A stretch of 32,659 nucleotides of DNA, taken from NCBI GenBank assembly GCA_024401515.1, contig JAKSKY010000020.1:1-32659 (forward strand), written 5' to 3'. Below, piece after piece: positions 7,752 to 16,845 of this stretch. The stretch is from Paludibacteraceae bacterium (GTDB taxonomy: Bacteria > Bacteroidota > Bacteroidia > Bacteroidales > Paludibacteraceae). The notes beneath the pieces are model-generated. The model was not told the origin of the DNA. It saw only the letters and a program-made list of their open reading frames with translations, and ran no database searches. The position numbers and the translations under genes are program-made. Position 1 is the stretch's first letter. Each line of letters opens with the position of its first letter.

Positions 7752-7963
7752 ACGAATTATCGGCAGATTCCCCTACCCCTTCGCATTTTTTCAATTGTGG
7801 AAAACTTTCTTCTTGCACCGAAACACAAGCCAAAAACTATCTATTTGACATAAAAAACAATCAATAGTAGGTCAAAAAGATATAAAACGACAAAAAACGC
7901 CCTATTTTCACATACGTAAACTTTCAAATTGTCAAAAAAAGAGGAAAAAAACGCCTCGAATTA
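7752..7963. other. AT-rich intergenic stretch between divergent units
   Basis: I see no gene here. It contains an imperfectly spaced inverted pair, TTTGAC (7844-7849) and GTCAAA (7871-7876), with 21 nt between, and AAAAACGCC twice (near 7894 and 7948). Either could be a regulator site for the aspartate kinase or the nuo leader; neither is a known motif. Confidence 0.3.
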
Positions 7964-7995
7964 TTTGTCCAAATCAAATAACTTTTCCAATTTTG
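7964..7995 (+). promoter_or_regulatory. Promoter of the nuo leader
   Basis: TTTG (7964-7967), 20 nt, then CAATTTTG (7988-7995), which differs from TAnnTTTG at one base. A start near 8002 is predicted. No comparable promoter lies between the terminator at 8135-8165 and nuoA at 8204, so this is the best candidate for the whole nuo operon. Confidence 0.6.
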
Positions 7996-8040
7996 CGTCT
8001 TGAAAATTAACAATAGGAAGAACCAGGTAATTCTAGTGTG

Positions 8041-8127
8041 ATGAAGACAATGTTCAAATTCGCAAAACGTTTGAGCGGCAAATCAGTGAAAGCTGTCATT
8101 TGCGGATTGTCACACATATACCAATAA
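8041..8127 (+). CDS. 28-codon leader ORF upstream of nuoA
   Basis: A short frame begins ATGAAGACAATG, about 38 nt after the predicted transcription start, and ends with tandem stops TAATAA. The 28-residue product begins MKTMFKFAKRL and ends AVICGLSHIYQ. It is basic (five Lys, one Arg), potentially amphipathic, and has one Cys. A purine-rich AATAGGAAG lies 21 nt before the ATG. GTGTGA (8036-8041), overlapping the start codon, is complementary to TCACAC (8110-8115) near the end of the frame, so the start may be hidden in RNA structure. An intrinsic terminator follows 8 nt after the first stop. I know no family for it; it may be a leader peptide or a free small protein. Confidence 0.5.
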   Translation: MKTMFKFAKRLSGKSVKAVICGLSHIYQ

Positions 8128-8134
8128 TAAAAGG

Positions 8135-8165
8135 ACTATACCCCAACAAGGTATAGTTTTTTTTT
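8135..8165 (+). terminator. Intrinsic terminator / possible attenuator before nuoA
   Basis: ACTATACC (8135-8142), loop CCAACAA and GGTATAGT (8150-8157) form a perfect 8-bp stem followed by eight Ts. The right arm can also pair with TATACC at 8117-8122, inside the last codons of the leader ORF. nuoA starts 38 nt after the T-tract. Confidence 0.8.
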
Positions 8166-8203
8166 GCTAGGAAAATACAATAACAATAATAATAATTTAA
8201 ACA

Positions 8204-8569
8204 ATGAGTACAGGTGTTAATTTTATCGTCGTATTGGTGACAGCCCTCATCATGGTGGGAGCCGCACTGATTATTGGCTGGCTTTTAGCGCCAAAATCAA
8301 CCAATGCGCAAAAGGGAGAGCCTTACGAATGCGGTATTCCGACGAGGGGAACCTCTTGGATGCAATTCAAGACCGGCTACTATCTCTTCGCCATCTTGTT
8401 TCTTATGTTCGACGTGGAGACAGTCCTATTGTTTCCTTGGGCGGCTTCGTACACCCAATTTGTCGAGCAATACGGAGTAATGGCGTTGGTTAGCGTATTG
8501 TTCTTCCTCTTCGTTCTCGTTCTCGGTTTAGCTTATGCATGGAAGAAAGGAGCATTGGAATGGAAGTAA
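8204..8569 (+). CDS. nuoA: Complex I subunit NuoA
   Basis: 121 residues with three membrane helices, a normal NuoA. The conserved loop after helix 1 reads [33 protein letters not shown] (motif given in overlapping parts: PYECGIP, F-K-x-G-Y-Y, LFDVE-like FDVE). The C-G pair and the acidic FDVE segment help form the quinone-site loop at the NuoA/NuoH/NuoD junction. It is the first gene of the operon and overlaps nuoB by 10 nt. Confidence 0.95.
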   Translation: MSTGVNFIVVLVTALIMVGAALIIGWLLAPKSTNAQKGEPYECGIPTRGTSWMQFKTGYYLFAILFLMFDVETVLLFPWAASYTQFVEQYGVMALVSVLFFLFVLVLGLAYAWKKGALEWK

Positions 8570-9168
8570 AGAATATCAAAATAAAAAACATGAAGACGGA
8601 GGACTTCAACGACAATGAATACTTGGAACAGTATGTTGAAGAACTTCGCGCAGGTGGTGTTAATGTGGTAGTTGGCGTTTTGGACGACATCATCAATTGG
8701 GGTCGTTCCAATTCCGTATGGCCATTGACCTTCGCCACCAGTTGTTGTGGTATCGAGTTCATGTGCGTCGGTGCGGCAAGAACAGACTTCGCCCGTTTCG
8801 GATGGGAGGTTACCCGTAACTCACCTCGTCAAGCGGACGTCATCTTCGTCGCAGGTACCATCGTCCACAAAATGGCGCCAGTCTTGAAGCGTCTTTACGA
8901 CCAAATGGCTGAGCCTAAGTATGTGATCGCTGTCGGTGGTTGCGCCATCAGCGGTGGTCCATTCAAGGACACATACCACGTGGTGAACGGTGTGAACGAG
9001 ATCATCCCAGTGGACGTTTACGTTCCAGGATGTCCGCCAAGACCAGATGCCATGCTTTATGGTATGATGCAATTGCAGAGAAAGATCAAGTTGGAGAACT
9101 TCTTCAAGCTAGGCGACAAGAAGAATGCCAACAAGAAAGAAGATAATAACACAGCAGAAAACGAGTAG
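8560..9168 (+). CDS. nuoB: Complex I subunit NuoB (cluster N2)
   Basis: 202 residues from the ATG at 8560. An AAAGGAG at 8546-8552 sits 7 nt before that ATG, so I prefer it to the further upstream ATG at 8539 or the later one at 8590. NuoB holds the terminal [4Fe-4S] cluster N2, which passes electrons to quinone. Its ligands are visible: the tandem Cys in TSCCGIEFM (C62, C63), GGCAISGG (C128) and [10 protein letters not shown] (C158). The C-terminus is a charged Lys/Asn/Glu tail. It overlaps the end of nuoA. Confidence 0.95.
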   Translation: MEVKNIKIKNMKTEDFNDNEYLEQYVEELRAGGVNVVVGVLDDIINWGRSNSVWPLTFATSCCGIEFMCVGAARTDFARFGWEVTRNSPRQADVIFVAGTIVHKMAPVLKRLYDQMAEPKYVIAVGGCAISGGPFKDTYHVVNGVNEIIPVDVYVPGCPPRPDAMLYGMMQLQRKIKLENFFKLGDKKNANKKEDNNTAENE

Positions 9169-9171
9169 GCC

Positions 9172-10803
9172 ATGAAGAAAATACAAGACATTATCTCATC
9201 CGTTGATTCTTCCCTCAAAGTGGAGGAGCAACAATACCCTACCATCTGCGTAGCGCCTGATAAACTAAGAAAATTAGCCGAGAAGCTCAAAGAGAACGGA
9301 TACGACGTTCTCATGAACTTGACCGGTATGGATTATCAAGATTGCTTCGGCGTCATCTATCACCTCGCCTCTACCCAAGACAAAAAGGCGATGGTAGTTG
9401 TCAAGGTGAATACAGAAAACCGCGAATCATTGACCATTCCAACTGTAAGCGACATTTGGGAGTCCGCTAATCTATACGAGCGTGAGGCTTATGATTTCTT
9501 CGGTATCCAATTCATCAACCACCCAGACCTTCGTCGTCTATTCTTGCGTCAAGACTGGAACGGTTACCCATTCCGCAAGGATTACGATGCGGATCCTAAG
9601 TTGAACCCAGTTCCACTTGTTAATCAAACCGTAGATGCGATGGAAGATGTTCCAACGCTACGTATCGACAAGGATGGAAAGATCATCACAAGCCACAAGC
9701 CATTGTTCGACAAGAACGAGTATGTGGTGAACATTGGTCCGCAACACCCTGCTACCCACGGTGTGCTTCACTTGAGAGTATCATTGGATGGTGAGATCAT
9801 CAACAAGGTTGACCCTAACTTCGGTTATATCCACCGTGGAATCGAGAAGATGTGCGAAAGCAAGACTTATCCACAAATTCTCCAATTGACAGAGCGTTTG
9901 GATTACTTGTCAGGAACCATCAACAGACACGCCTTCTGCCTTTGCGTGGAGAAAGCGCTAGGCATTGAAGTTCCAAAGAGAGCGCAAGCTGTCCGTGTCA
10001 TCTTCGACGAGTTGACCCGTATCGCTTCCCACTTGTTGGGTTGGGGATGTATGTGTATGGATATGGGTTCCATCACTGCCTTCATCTACGGTATGCGTGA
10101 CCGTGAAAAGATCATGGACATCTTCGAGGAGACTGGTGGTGGCCGCTTGATGGTTGGTTACAACGTAATCGGAGGTTTGGCTAACGAGGTTAGTCCAAAG
10201 TTCGTGGATCAAGTGAAAGCGTTCATTCCTCATATGAGAAAGATGATAAAAGAGTACCACACCCTATTCACCAACAACCCTATCGCAAAGGGTCGTATGG
10301 AGAACATCGGATTCCTAACCAAGGAGACCGCCGCTTCTCTAGGTGTTACAGGTCCTACAGGTAGAGCATCCGGTTGGTCATGTGACGTTCGTAAGATCGA
10401 GCCATACGCCGGATACGACCAAATTGACTTCGAGGAGGTACTTCGCACAGAGGGTGGAACCTTCGATCGTTATCTTATCCGTTTGGATGAGATCGAGCAA
10501 TCACTCCGCATCATCGAACAATTAATCAACAACTTGCCAGAGGATGGTTACAAAGCGGAGAAAGTTCCGGCCATCATCAAGTTGCCTGAGGGAGAGTACT
10601 ATCAAAGAGTGGAGAATGCAAGAGGAGAATTCGGTGTCTATATCAACAGTAAGGGAGACAAGAGTCCTTACCGCGTGAAGTTCCGTTCACCTTGTATGAC
10701 CCTTATTTCAGCATTGGATCCATTGTGTAGAAATGAGAAGATCGCCGACCTTATCATGATCGGAGCCTCTTTGGACTACGTAATTCCATGTGCGGATAGA
10801 TAA
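9172..10803 (+). CDS. nuoCD: Fused complex I subunit NuoCD
   Basis: 543 residues joining NuoC (about 1-165) and NuoD (about 180-543), a fusion also found in E. coli and Bacteroidetes. The NuoC signature is ESANLYEREAYDFFGI with GYPFRKDY. NuoD begins with IGPQHPATHGVLHLRV, whose THG histidine corresponds to a quinone-head ligand in studied enzymes, followed by GYIHRGIEK and ERLDYLSG, which carries the matching Tyr. Together with NuoB it forms the quinone cavity. The C-terminus ends LDYVIPCADR in place of the usual acidic DVDR end. It begins 3 nt after nuoB. Confidence 0.96.
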   Translation: MKKIQDIISSVDSSLKVEEQQYPTICVAPDKLRKLAEKLKENGYDVLMNLTGMDYQDCFGVIYHLASTQDKKAMVVVKVNTENRESLTIPTVSDIWESANLYEREAYDFFGIQFINHPDLRRLFLRQDWNGYPFRKDYDADPKLNPVPLVNQTVDAMEDVPTLRIDKDGKIITSHKPLFDKNEYVVNIGPQHPATHGVLHLRVSLDGEIINKVDPNFGYIHRGIEKMCESKTYPQILQLTERLDYLSGTINRHAFCLCVEKALGIEVPKRAQAVRVIFDELTRIASHLLGWGCMCMDMGSITAFIYGMRDREKIMDIFEETGGGRLMVGYNVIGGLANEVSPKFVDQVKAFIPHMRKMIKEYHTLFTNNPIAKGRMENIGFLTKETAASLGVTGPTGRASGWSCDVRKIEPYAGYDQIDFEEVLRTEGGTFDRYLIRLDEIEQSLRIIEQLINNLPEDGYKAEKVPAIIKLPEGEYYQRVENARGEFGVYINSKGDKSPYRVKFRSPCMTLISALDPLCRNEKIADLIMIGASLDYVIPCADR

Positions 10804-10837
10804 TTCTTTTAATGGATAAAAATAAAAAGGAAAGAAT

Positions 10838-11911
10838 ATGATAACCTTTGGAGAAATAATTAACAATGTACATACAGCACTGACAGGAGCCCTTCCTGAG
10901 TGGTTGGCCGCTACGATTGAATACATCATCATCGGAGCCGGTCTATTGGGTCTCTATTGTGTGTTAGCATTGATACTCATTCTTTTGGAACGTAAAATCT
11001 GCGCACGCTTCCAATGTCGTATCGGTCCTAATCGAGTTGGACCTTTCGGAATTTTTCAGAGTGTCGCCGATATGATCAAAATCTTGTTGAAGGAGATCAT
11101 CACCATCAATAACGTCGACAACATCCTCTTCAAAACAGCATTGTTCCTTGCCATCGCAGGTTCATTCTGTACCTTTGGAGCGCTTCAATTCGGAGACGGA
11201 CTTGCATGTGTCGATTTCAACGTAGGTGTCTTCTACATTTTGGCGATTTCGTCATTGGGTGTTGTAGGTATCCTATTGGCAGGATGGTCTAGTAACAACA
11301 AGTACACCTTGATCGGTGCGATGCGTAGTGGCGCGCAATTGATCAGCTACGAATTATCCGCTGGCATCTCCATCATGACAATGGTGCTTCTTGCCGGTTC
11401 ATTGAACATCTCGGAAATCATCGCCGGACAAGAGAAAGCTTGGTTCATTTTCCAAGCGCCTATTCCTGCATTGATCGCCTTCGTCATCTATTTGATCGCA
11501 GGACACGCCGAGACCAACCGTGGCCCATTCGACTTGCCTGAGGCGGAGTCAGAGTTGACCGCTGGTTACCACACCGAGTATTCAGGTATCCAATTCGGAT
11601 TCTTCTACTTGGCGGAATACTTGAACATGTTCATCATCGCTGGTGTCGCGGCTACCGTATTCTTAGGCGGATGGCAACCTCTCCAAATCAATGCGGAGTG
11701 GGCAACCGGAATCAACGAGATTTTGGCATACATTCCAACATGGCTTTGGTTCATGGGTAAGACCTTCGCGCTAGTATTGCTTAGCTTGTGGGTTAGATGG
11801 TCATTCCCTCGTTTGAGAATCGACCAACTCTTGAAATTGGAGTGGAAGGTTTTGATGCCAATTAGTTTGGTGAACTTGCTATTGATGGCAGGTTGGATTT
11901 TAATATTCTAA
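10838..11911 (+). CDS. nuoH: Complex I subunit NuoH
   Basis: 357 residues, about eight membrane helices. NuoH forms the membrane side of the quinone channel and links it to the antiporter-like arm. Conserved stretches are [25 protein letters not shown] and the long acidic loop [17 protein letters not shown] followed by GYHTEYSG, all matching the family. The cytoplasmic loops carry the charged residues known to couple quinone reduction to proton movement. A purine-rich AAAAAGGAAAG lies just before the ATG. It is preceded by a 34-nt gap, the largest within the nuoA-nuoL part of the operon. Confidence 0.96.
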   Translation: MITFGEIINNVHTALTGALPEWLAATIEYIIIGAGLLGLYCVLALILILLERKICARFQCRIGPNRVGPFGIFQSVADMIKILLKEIITINNVDNILFKTALFLAIAGSFCTFGALQFGDGLACVDFNVGVFYILAISSLGVVGILLAGWSSNNKYTLIGAMRSGAQLISYELSAGISIMTMVLLAGSLNISEIIAGQEKAWFIFQAPIPALIAFVIYLIAGHAETNRGPFDLPEAESELTAGYHTEYSGIQFGFFYLAEYLNMFIIAGVAATVFLGGWQPLQINAEWATGINEILAYIPTWLWFMGKTFALVLLSLWVRWSFPRLRIDQLLKLEWKVLMPISLVNLLLMAGWILIF

Positions 11912-11923
11912 AGGGAAACGACA

Positions 11924-12406
11924 ATGTTACAATATTTCAAAGATTTATTTTCCGGCATATGGAACCTCTTGCAGGGTATGCGTATCACGATGATAAACTT
12001 CATCAGGAAGCCTATCACCGAGCAATATCCTGAAAACCGCGGAAAGAAGGAGTATGCGGAGAGATTCAGAGGTGAATTGAAAATGCCGCACAACAGCGAC
12101 AACGAGCACAAATGCATCGCATGCGGTCTCTGTCAAATGAACTGTCCTAACGGAACCATCAAGGTGGTTACCAAACAAATCACAACAGAGGATGGTAAGA
12201 CAAAGAAAGTTCTAGACAAATACTTGTATGACTTGGGAACTTGCACCTTCTGTGGTCTTTGTACCACCAATTGCAAGCCTAAGGCAATTGTTTGGAGCAA
12301 TAATTTCGAGCACTCCGTATTCAGAAGAGAGACTTTGGTTAAACAACTGAACAACGAAGGTTCTAAAGTTGAAGAGAAAAAAGCAGTAGTAACCCCTCAA
12401 CAGTAA
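11924..12406 (+). CDS. nuoI: Complex I subunit NuoI (clusters N6a, N6b)
   Basis: 160 residues, an 8Fe ferredoxin-like subunit. Two classical motifs are complete: CIACGLCQMNCP (C64, C67, C70, C74) and CTFCGLCTTNCKP (C107, C110, C113, C117). They hold two [4Fe-4S] clusters that feed NuoB. The N-terminus is an amphipathic helix that attaches the protein to the membrane arm. In the absence of NuoE, NuoF and NuoG, these clusters are the most outward redox centres encoded here, so the external donor presumably docks near NuoI/NuoCD. The C-terminal 25 residues are Lys/Glu-rich. Confidence 0.96.
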   Translation: MLQYFKDLFSGIWNLLQGMRITMINFIRKPITEQYPENRGKKEYAERFRGELKMPHNSDNEHKCIACGLCQMNCPNGTIKVVTKQITTEDGKTKKVLDKYLYDLGTCTFCGLCTTNCKPKAIVWSNNFEHSVFRRETLVKQLNNEGSKVEEKKAVVTPQQ

Positions 12407-12411
12407 AGATT

Positions 12412-12978
12412 ATGGAAAACATTATGCAATATATTACAGCAGGTAATATCATATTTTTTATTCTTGCGGCGGCCACTGTTCTATTCGGAATACTTACGGT
12501 GACCTCCACCAAGATCCTTAGAGCTGCCACTTATCTATTCCTCACATTGTTCTGCATCGCGGGCATATACCTTCAAATGGCATATGACTTCCTTGCGGCA
12601 GTTCAAATTTCCGTTTACGCGGGAGGTGTTGTTATCCTTATCGTATTCGCCATCCACATGATCAAAGGCCTTGGTGAAGATAAGGAGATCAACAAAGGAC
12701 AAAGAAGAATCATGGGTGCGGCAGCCGCAATTGTTGGATTTATCGTATTTAGCGCATGCATCGCCGCCCACTTCATCCAATCAGGTGTGGAGGACGCAAA
12801 ATTGGACATGACTGCCAACATAGAGACTAACATCAACATGCAAACAGTCGGAACCACTTTGATGGGTACAGACAAATTCCAATACCTATTGCCATTCGAG
12901 GCGTCAAGTATTCTCTTGCTTGCATGCATCGTTGGTTGTATAGCAATCGCACAAAAGAGTAAGGAGGTAAAAAAATGA
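12412..12978 (+). CDS. nuoJ: Complex I subunit NuoJ
   Basis: 188 residues with five hydrophobic segments. The family signature is VQISVYAGGVVILIVFAIHM, around the flexible third helix that carries a pi-bulge in solved structures. The loop between helices 4 and 5 (about residues 122-150) is polar and the C-terminus is KSKEVKK. A second ATG at 12424 (MQYITAG) is an alternative start. It begins 5 nt after nuoI and overlaps nuoK by 4 nt. Confidence 0.93.
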   Translation: MENIMQYITAGNIIFFILAAATVLFGILTVTSTKILRAATYLFLTLFCIAGIYLQMAYDFLAAVQISVYAGGVVILIVFAIHMIKGLGEDKEINKGQRRIMGAAAAIVGFIVFSACIAAHFIQSGVEDAKLDMTANIETNINMQTVGTTLMGTDKFQYLLPFEASSILLLACIVGCIAIAQKSKEVKK

Positions 12979-13304
12979 ATATTCCAGTAGCATCATATTT
13001 CATCCTTAGTACGCTTCTTTTCTTTATAGGCGTATACGGATTTGTGGCAAGAAAAAACCTCATCAGCATTCTTATGTCGATTGAGCTTATTCTTAACGCT
13101 GTGAACATCAACTTTGTCGCAGCCAACAGATATATCTTGCCTAACTTGAATGTCGATAAGCCATTGATGGAGGGTTATATCTATACACTTTTCGTCATTG
13201 CGATCGCCGCGGCGGAAACTGCAGTGGCAATTTCAATTATCATTAACGTCTATCGTCAACACAAGAATATAGACGCTAAGAGTATTAACGAGTTAAAACA
13301 CTAA
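12975..13304 (+). CDS. nuoK: Complex I subunit NuoK
   Basis: 109 residues and three membrane helices, a typical NuoK. The acidic residue in helix 2 is present in ILMSIELILNAVNINFV, and the second one in helix 3 in AIAAAETAVAISIII. Both glutamates belong to the central proton-transfer path of the family. Its ATG overlaps the nuoJ stop (ATGA), which suggests coupled translation. Confidence 0.96.
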   Translation: MNIPVASYFILSTLLFFIGVYGFVARKNLISILMSIELILNAVNINFVAANRYILPNLNVDKPLMEGYIYTLFVIAIAAAETAVAISIIINVYRQHKNIDAKSINELKH

Positions 13305-13309
13305 TAAAC

Positions 13310-15274
13310 ATGGAACAATTAGCGAATTTAGCACCTTTCGTTTTGTTATTACCGCTCTGCATGTTCCTAGTGTTAGGACTATTCGGTAATAAAATGGCAC
13401 ATAAAACCGCAGGACTTCTCGGAACTGCTGTATTTGGTGTCACTTCAGTGATTTGTTACTACATTGCCATCAACTACTTCTTCAGCGGAAATTTCCAAAA
13501 CGGAGGAACTTTTGAGGCTGTTGAACTTTTTAACATGGAGTGGTTAAGGATGACAGATACACTTTGTATCCACATCGGCTTCCTATTGGATCCGCTTTCT
13601 GCGATCATGTTGATTGTCATCTCCACCGTTTCATTGATGGTCCACATCTACAGCATGGGCTACATGAAAGAGCATGACGGCACATATGATGGAGGATTAC
13701 AACGTTTCTACGCTGTTCTCTCCCTCTTCTCATTCGCCATGCTAGGATTGGTGATCGCGACCAACATCTTCCAAATGTATATCTTCTGGGAGTTGGTGGG
13801 TGTATCATCCTTCTTGTTGATCAGCTACTATTACTACAAACCATCAGCAGTACGCGCCGCTAAGAAGGCATTCATCGTGACTCGTTTCGCTGATATGTTC
13901 TTCTTGATCGGTATCTTGATCCTATCCTACTACACCGGAACATTCGACTTCGACAAACTCACATTGGTTAATGAGGGTCACGTTGAGATCGTCAACTCAA
14001 CCATGAGAGACATCACATTCTGCGGATTCCCAATCATTTCCATCGCGGTCTTCTTGATTTTCTTGGGTGGTGCGGGTAAATCAGCGATGTTCCCATTGCA
14101 CATTTGGTTGCCAGATGCCATGGAGGGTCCAACTCCAGCTTCTGCATTGATCCACGCCGCTACCATGGTCGTAGCTGGTGTATACTTGGTAGCGAGACTC
14201 TTCCCCGTTTACCACTTCGAAGCGCCTCACGTATTGGAGATCATCGCCTACATCGGCGCATTCACCAGTATCTTCGCAGCGATTATCGCATGTGCGCAAA
14301 CCGATATCAAGCGTGTGCTTGCCTTCTCAACCATTTCTCAAATCGCCTACATGATGGTGGCTTTGGGTGTTTCCGGTTACGGAGAGGCAGAGGGATTAGG
14401 TTACACCGCCTCCATCTGGCATTTGTTCACACACGCCATGTTCAAGGCATTGCTCTTCATGGGTGCGGGTGCCATTATCCATGCGGTTCATAGCAACGAG
14501 ATGGATGACATGGGTAACTTGCGCAAGCGTATGCCAATCACCCACATCACCTTCTTGATCGCATGTTTGGCCATCGCAGGTATTCCTCCTTTCTCAGGAT
14601 TCTTCTCTAAGGATGAGATCTTGGTGGCAGCGCTTGAAAACAATAAGATCGCCTTCGCGGTTGAGTATTTCGTAGCAGGTTTGACCGCCTTCTATATGTT
14701 CCGTCTTTACTACCGCATCTTCTGGTTCGGTGAGCCTAAAGATGGTTACAAGCACGAGCCTCATGAGCAATCATTGGTAATGACCTTCCCATTGATGTTC
14801 TTGGCAGGCGTGACAGTCATCTCAGGTATTTGTTGGATGTTCGGATTACTTCCATTCACCCACCTCATCTCTTCTGACTTCACCAACTACGACATCCACA
14901 CTCATTGGAACGTGGCATTGCCAAGTATCGGAGCCGGTGTAATTGGTATCCTAATCGCCACCTTCCTCTTCTTGGAGAAGACTGGCAGACCAAACAAGGC
15001 AGTATCTTACTTCAAGAGACCTTACAAGTGGGCTGTTAAAAAGTTCTACATCGACGAGGTTTATTTGTATGTAACGAACAATATCATTTTCAAACGTATT
15101 TGTCAACCAATCGCATGGTTTGACCGTCACGTCATCGACGGTTTCATGGATTTGCTCGCATGGATCACCAACAAGTCTTCCGAGGAGATCAAAGAGGTTC
15201 AGAGCGGTTATGTACAACAATACGCTTGGGTATTTATTATCGGAGTTATCACCATTGTGATATGCGCCATTTAA
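13310..15274 (+). CDS. nuoL: Complex I subunit NuoL (antiporter-like)
   Basis: 654 residues, normal length. It is the distal antiporter-like proton pump. Conserved parts include IYSMGYMKEH, MYIFWELVGVSSFLLI (with the key Glu of helix 5), GGAGKSAMFPLHIWLPDAMEGPTPASALIHAATMV (read as GKSAMFPLHIWLPDAMEGPT and ALIHAATMV, with the helix 7 Lys), and KALLFMGAGAIIH. The C-terminal 100 residues contain the long lateral helix region (KKFYIDEVYLYVTN) and a final membrane anchor. It follows nuoK by 5 nt. Confidence 0.97.
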   Translation: MEQLANLAPFVLLLPLCMFLVLGLFGNKMAHKTAGLLGTAVFGVTSVICYYIAINYFFSGNFQNGGTFEAVELFNMEWLRMTDTLCIHIGFLLDPLSAIMLIVISTVSLMVHIYSMGYMKEHDGTYDGGLQRFYAVLSLFSFAMLGLVIATNIFQMYIFWELVGVSSFLLISYYYYKPSAVRAAKKAFIVTRFADMFFLIGILILSYYTGTFDFDKLTLVNEGHVEIVNSTMRDITFCGFPIISIAVFLIFLGGAGKSAMFPLHIWLPDAMEGPTPASALIHAATMVVAGVYLVARLFPVYHFEAPHVLEIIAYIGAFTSIFAAIIACAQTDIKRVLAFSTISQIAYMMVALGVSGYGEAEGLGYTASIWHLFTHAMFKALLFMGAGAIIHAVHSNEMDDMGNLRKRMPITHITFLIACLAIAGIPPFSGFFSKDEILVAALENNKIAFAVEYFVAGLTAFYMFRLYYRIFWFGEPKDGYKHEPHEQSLVMTFPLMFLAGVTVISGICWMFGLLPFTHLISSDFTNYDIHTHWNVALPSIGAGVIGILIATFLFLEKTGRPNKAVSYFKRPYKWAVKKFYIDEVYLYVTNNIIFKRICQPIAWFDRHVIDGFMDLLAWITNKSSEEIKEVQSGYVQQYAWVFIIGVITIVICAI

Positions 15275-15299
15275 CATCTAACTGAAAATAAATACGACA

Positions 15300-16835
15300 A
15301 TGAATATATTATCATTATTTGTAATCATTCCGCTGATCATGATGGCAGTGATATTCTGCATCAACGGCGAGAATAAAAAACTGATTCGTTCAGTGATGAC
15401 AATCGGTGGCGTTGCGTTATTGGCAGTCTCCGTCATCACAACAATTGAGTATTTCAAAGAGCATGGAGCGGATCCAACCGCTGCATTCTACTTACAGGAA
15501 CAATTCATGTGGTATGAAAGATTCAACATCCGATACGCAGTAGGTATCGATGGAGTTTCTGTAGCGATGCTATTGCTCTCCTCCATCATCGTTCTAACGG
15601 GTGCGATCATCTCCTACGCCATCGAGAACAAGGCGAAGGAGTATTACCTATGGTTCTTGATGCTTTCAGTTGGAGTATATGGATTCTTCATCTCCATCGA
15701 CCTTTTCACCATGTTCATCTTCTACGAGGTTGCCTTGATTCCGATGTATTTGCTCATCGGTCTTTGGGGTAGCGGAAAGAAGGAGTACTCAGCGATGAAA
15801 TTGACCTTGATGTTGATGGGTGGTTCAGCCTTCTTGATGATGGGTATCTTCGGTATCTACTTCAACTCAGTACCAGAAGGTTGTGATCCTACTTTCAAAC
15901 TAGACGAAATCGCGGCCCATGTAACAATGTTACGCCAAAACTCAAGCGATGTGGACACATCCCTTATCGATTGGGAGTACATCTTCTTCCCTCTTACCTT
16001 TATCGGATTCGGTGTCTTGGGTGCTATGTTCCCATTCCACACATGGTCTCCTGACGGTCACGCATCAGCGCCAACAGCGGTATCTATGCTTCACGCAGGT
16101 GTATTGATGAAGCTTGGAGGTTATGGCTGTTTCCGCGTTGCGATGTATTTGATGCCAGACGCGGCCAACGATCTAGCATGGATCTTCATCATCCTTACTG
16201 GTATCAGCGTGGTATACGGAGCATTCAGCGCATGTGTACAAACCGACTTGAAGTACATCAACGCATACTCTTCCGTTAGCCACTGTGGTTTGGTGTTGTT
16301 CGCCTTGTTGATGATGAACAAGACAGCGATGACCGGTGCAATTCTTCAAATGGTTTCACACGGTTTGATGACTGCCCTCTTCTTCGCCTTGATCGGTATC
16401 ATCTACGGTAAGACCCACACACGTGACATCCGCGAGATGGGCGGTTTGATGAAAATCATTCCAGTACTTAGTGTATGTTACGTTATCGCAGGTTTGGCCT
16501 CTCTAGGTTTGCCAGGCTTGAGCGGATTCGTCGCTGAGATGACCATCTTTGTCGGAGCGTTCCAAAATGCGGATACATTCCACAGAGTATTCGTTATCTT
16601 CGGTTGCACTTCCATCGTCATCACCGCGGTATATATCTTACGAGTAGTTGGCAAGATGCTCTTCGGTCCTATTCAAAACGAGCACCACAAGGATATTACA
16701 GACGCCAACTTATACGAAAAGATCGCCGTATTCACTTTGATCGCCGCCATCGCAGCCGTTGGTATCCGACCTCTAGAGTTGTCCGACATGATCAAAGACG
16801 GTGTAAACGTCATTTCAACTATCTTAGCAAAATAA
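15300..16835 (+). CDS. nuoM: Complex I subunit NuoM (antiporter-like)
   Basis: 511 residues with about 14 membrane helices. The proton-channel motif is FPFHTWSPDGHASAPTAVSM followed by LHAGVLMKLGGYG. The helix 5 Glu lies in FIFYEVALIPMYLLIG. NuoM is the middle antiporter-like subunit. There is an inserted loop after GIYFNSVPEGCD (about residues 190-220) that is polar and longer than I expect, possibly lineage-specific. It begins 25 nt after nuoL. Confidence 0.97.
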   Translation: MNILSLFVIIPLIMMAVIFCINGENKKLIRSVMTIGGVALLAVSVITTIEYFKEHGADPTAAFYLQEQFMWYERFNIRYAVGIDGVSVAMLLLSSIIVLTGAIISYAIENKAKEYYLWFLMLSVGVYGFFISIDLFTMFIFYEVALIPMYLLIGLWGSGKKEYSAMKLTLMLMGGSAFLMMGIFGIYFNSVPEGCDPTFKLDEIAAHVTMLRQNSSDVDTSLIDWEYIFFPLTFIGFGVLGAMFPFHTWSPDGHASAPTAVSMLHAGVLMKLGGYGCFRVAMYLMPDAANDLAWIFIILTGISVVYGAFSACVQTDLKYINAYSSVSHCGLVLFALLMMNKTAMTGAILQMVSHGLMTALFFALIGIIYGKTHTRDIREMGGLMKIIPVLSVCYVIAGLASLGLPGLSGFVAEMTIFVGAFQNADTFHRVFVIFGCTSIVITAVYILRVVGKMLFGPIQNEHHKDITDANLYEKIAVFTLIAAIAAVGIRPLELSDMIKDGVNVISTILAK

Positions 16836-16845
16836 CAGATCAGAT

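Noticed and set aside
8539..8559. Longer NuoB start at 8539
   Set aside because: It would overlap nuoA by 31 nt without a ribosome site; the ATG at 8560 has AAAGGAG at the right distance.
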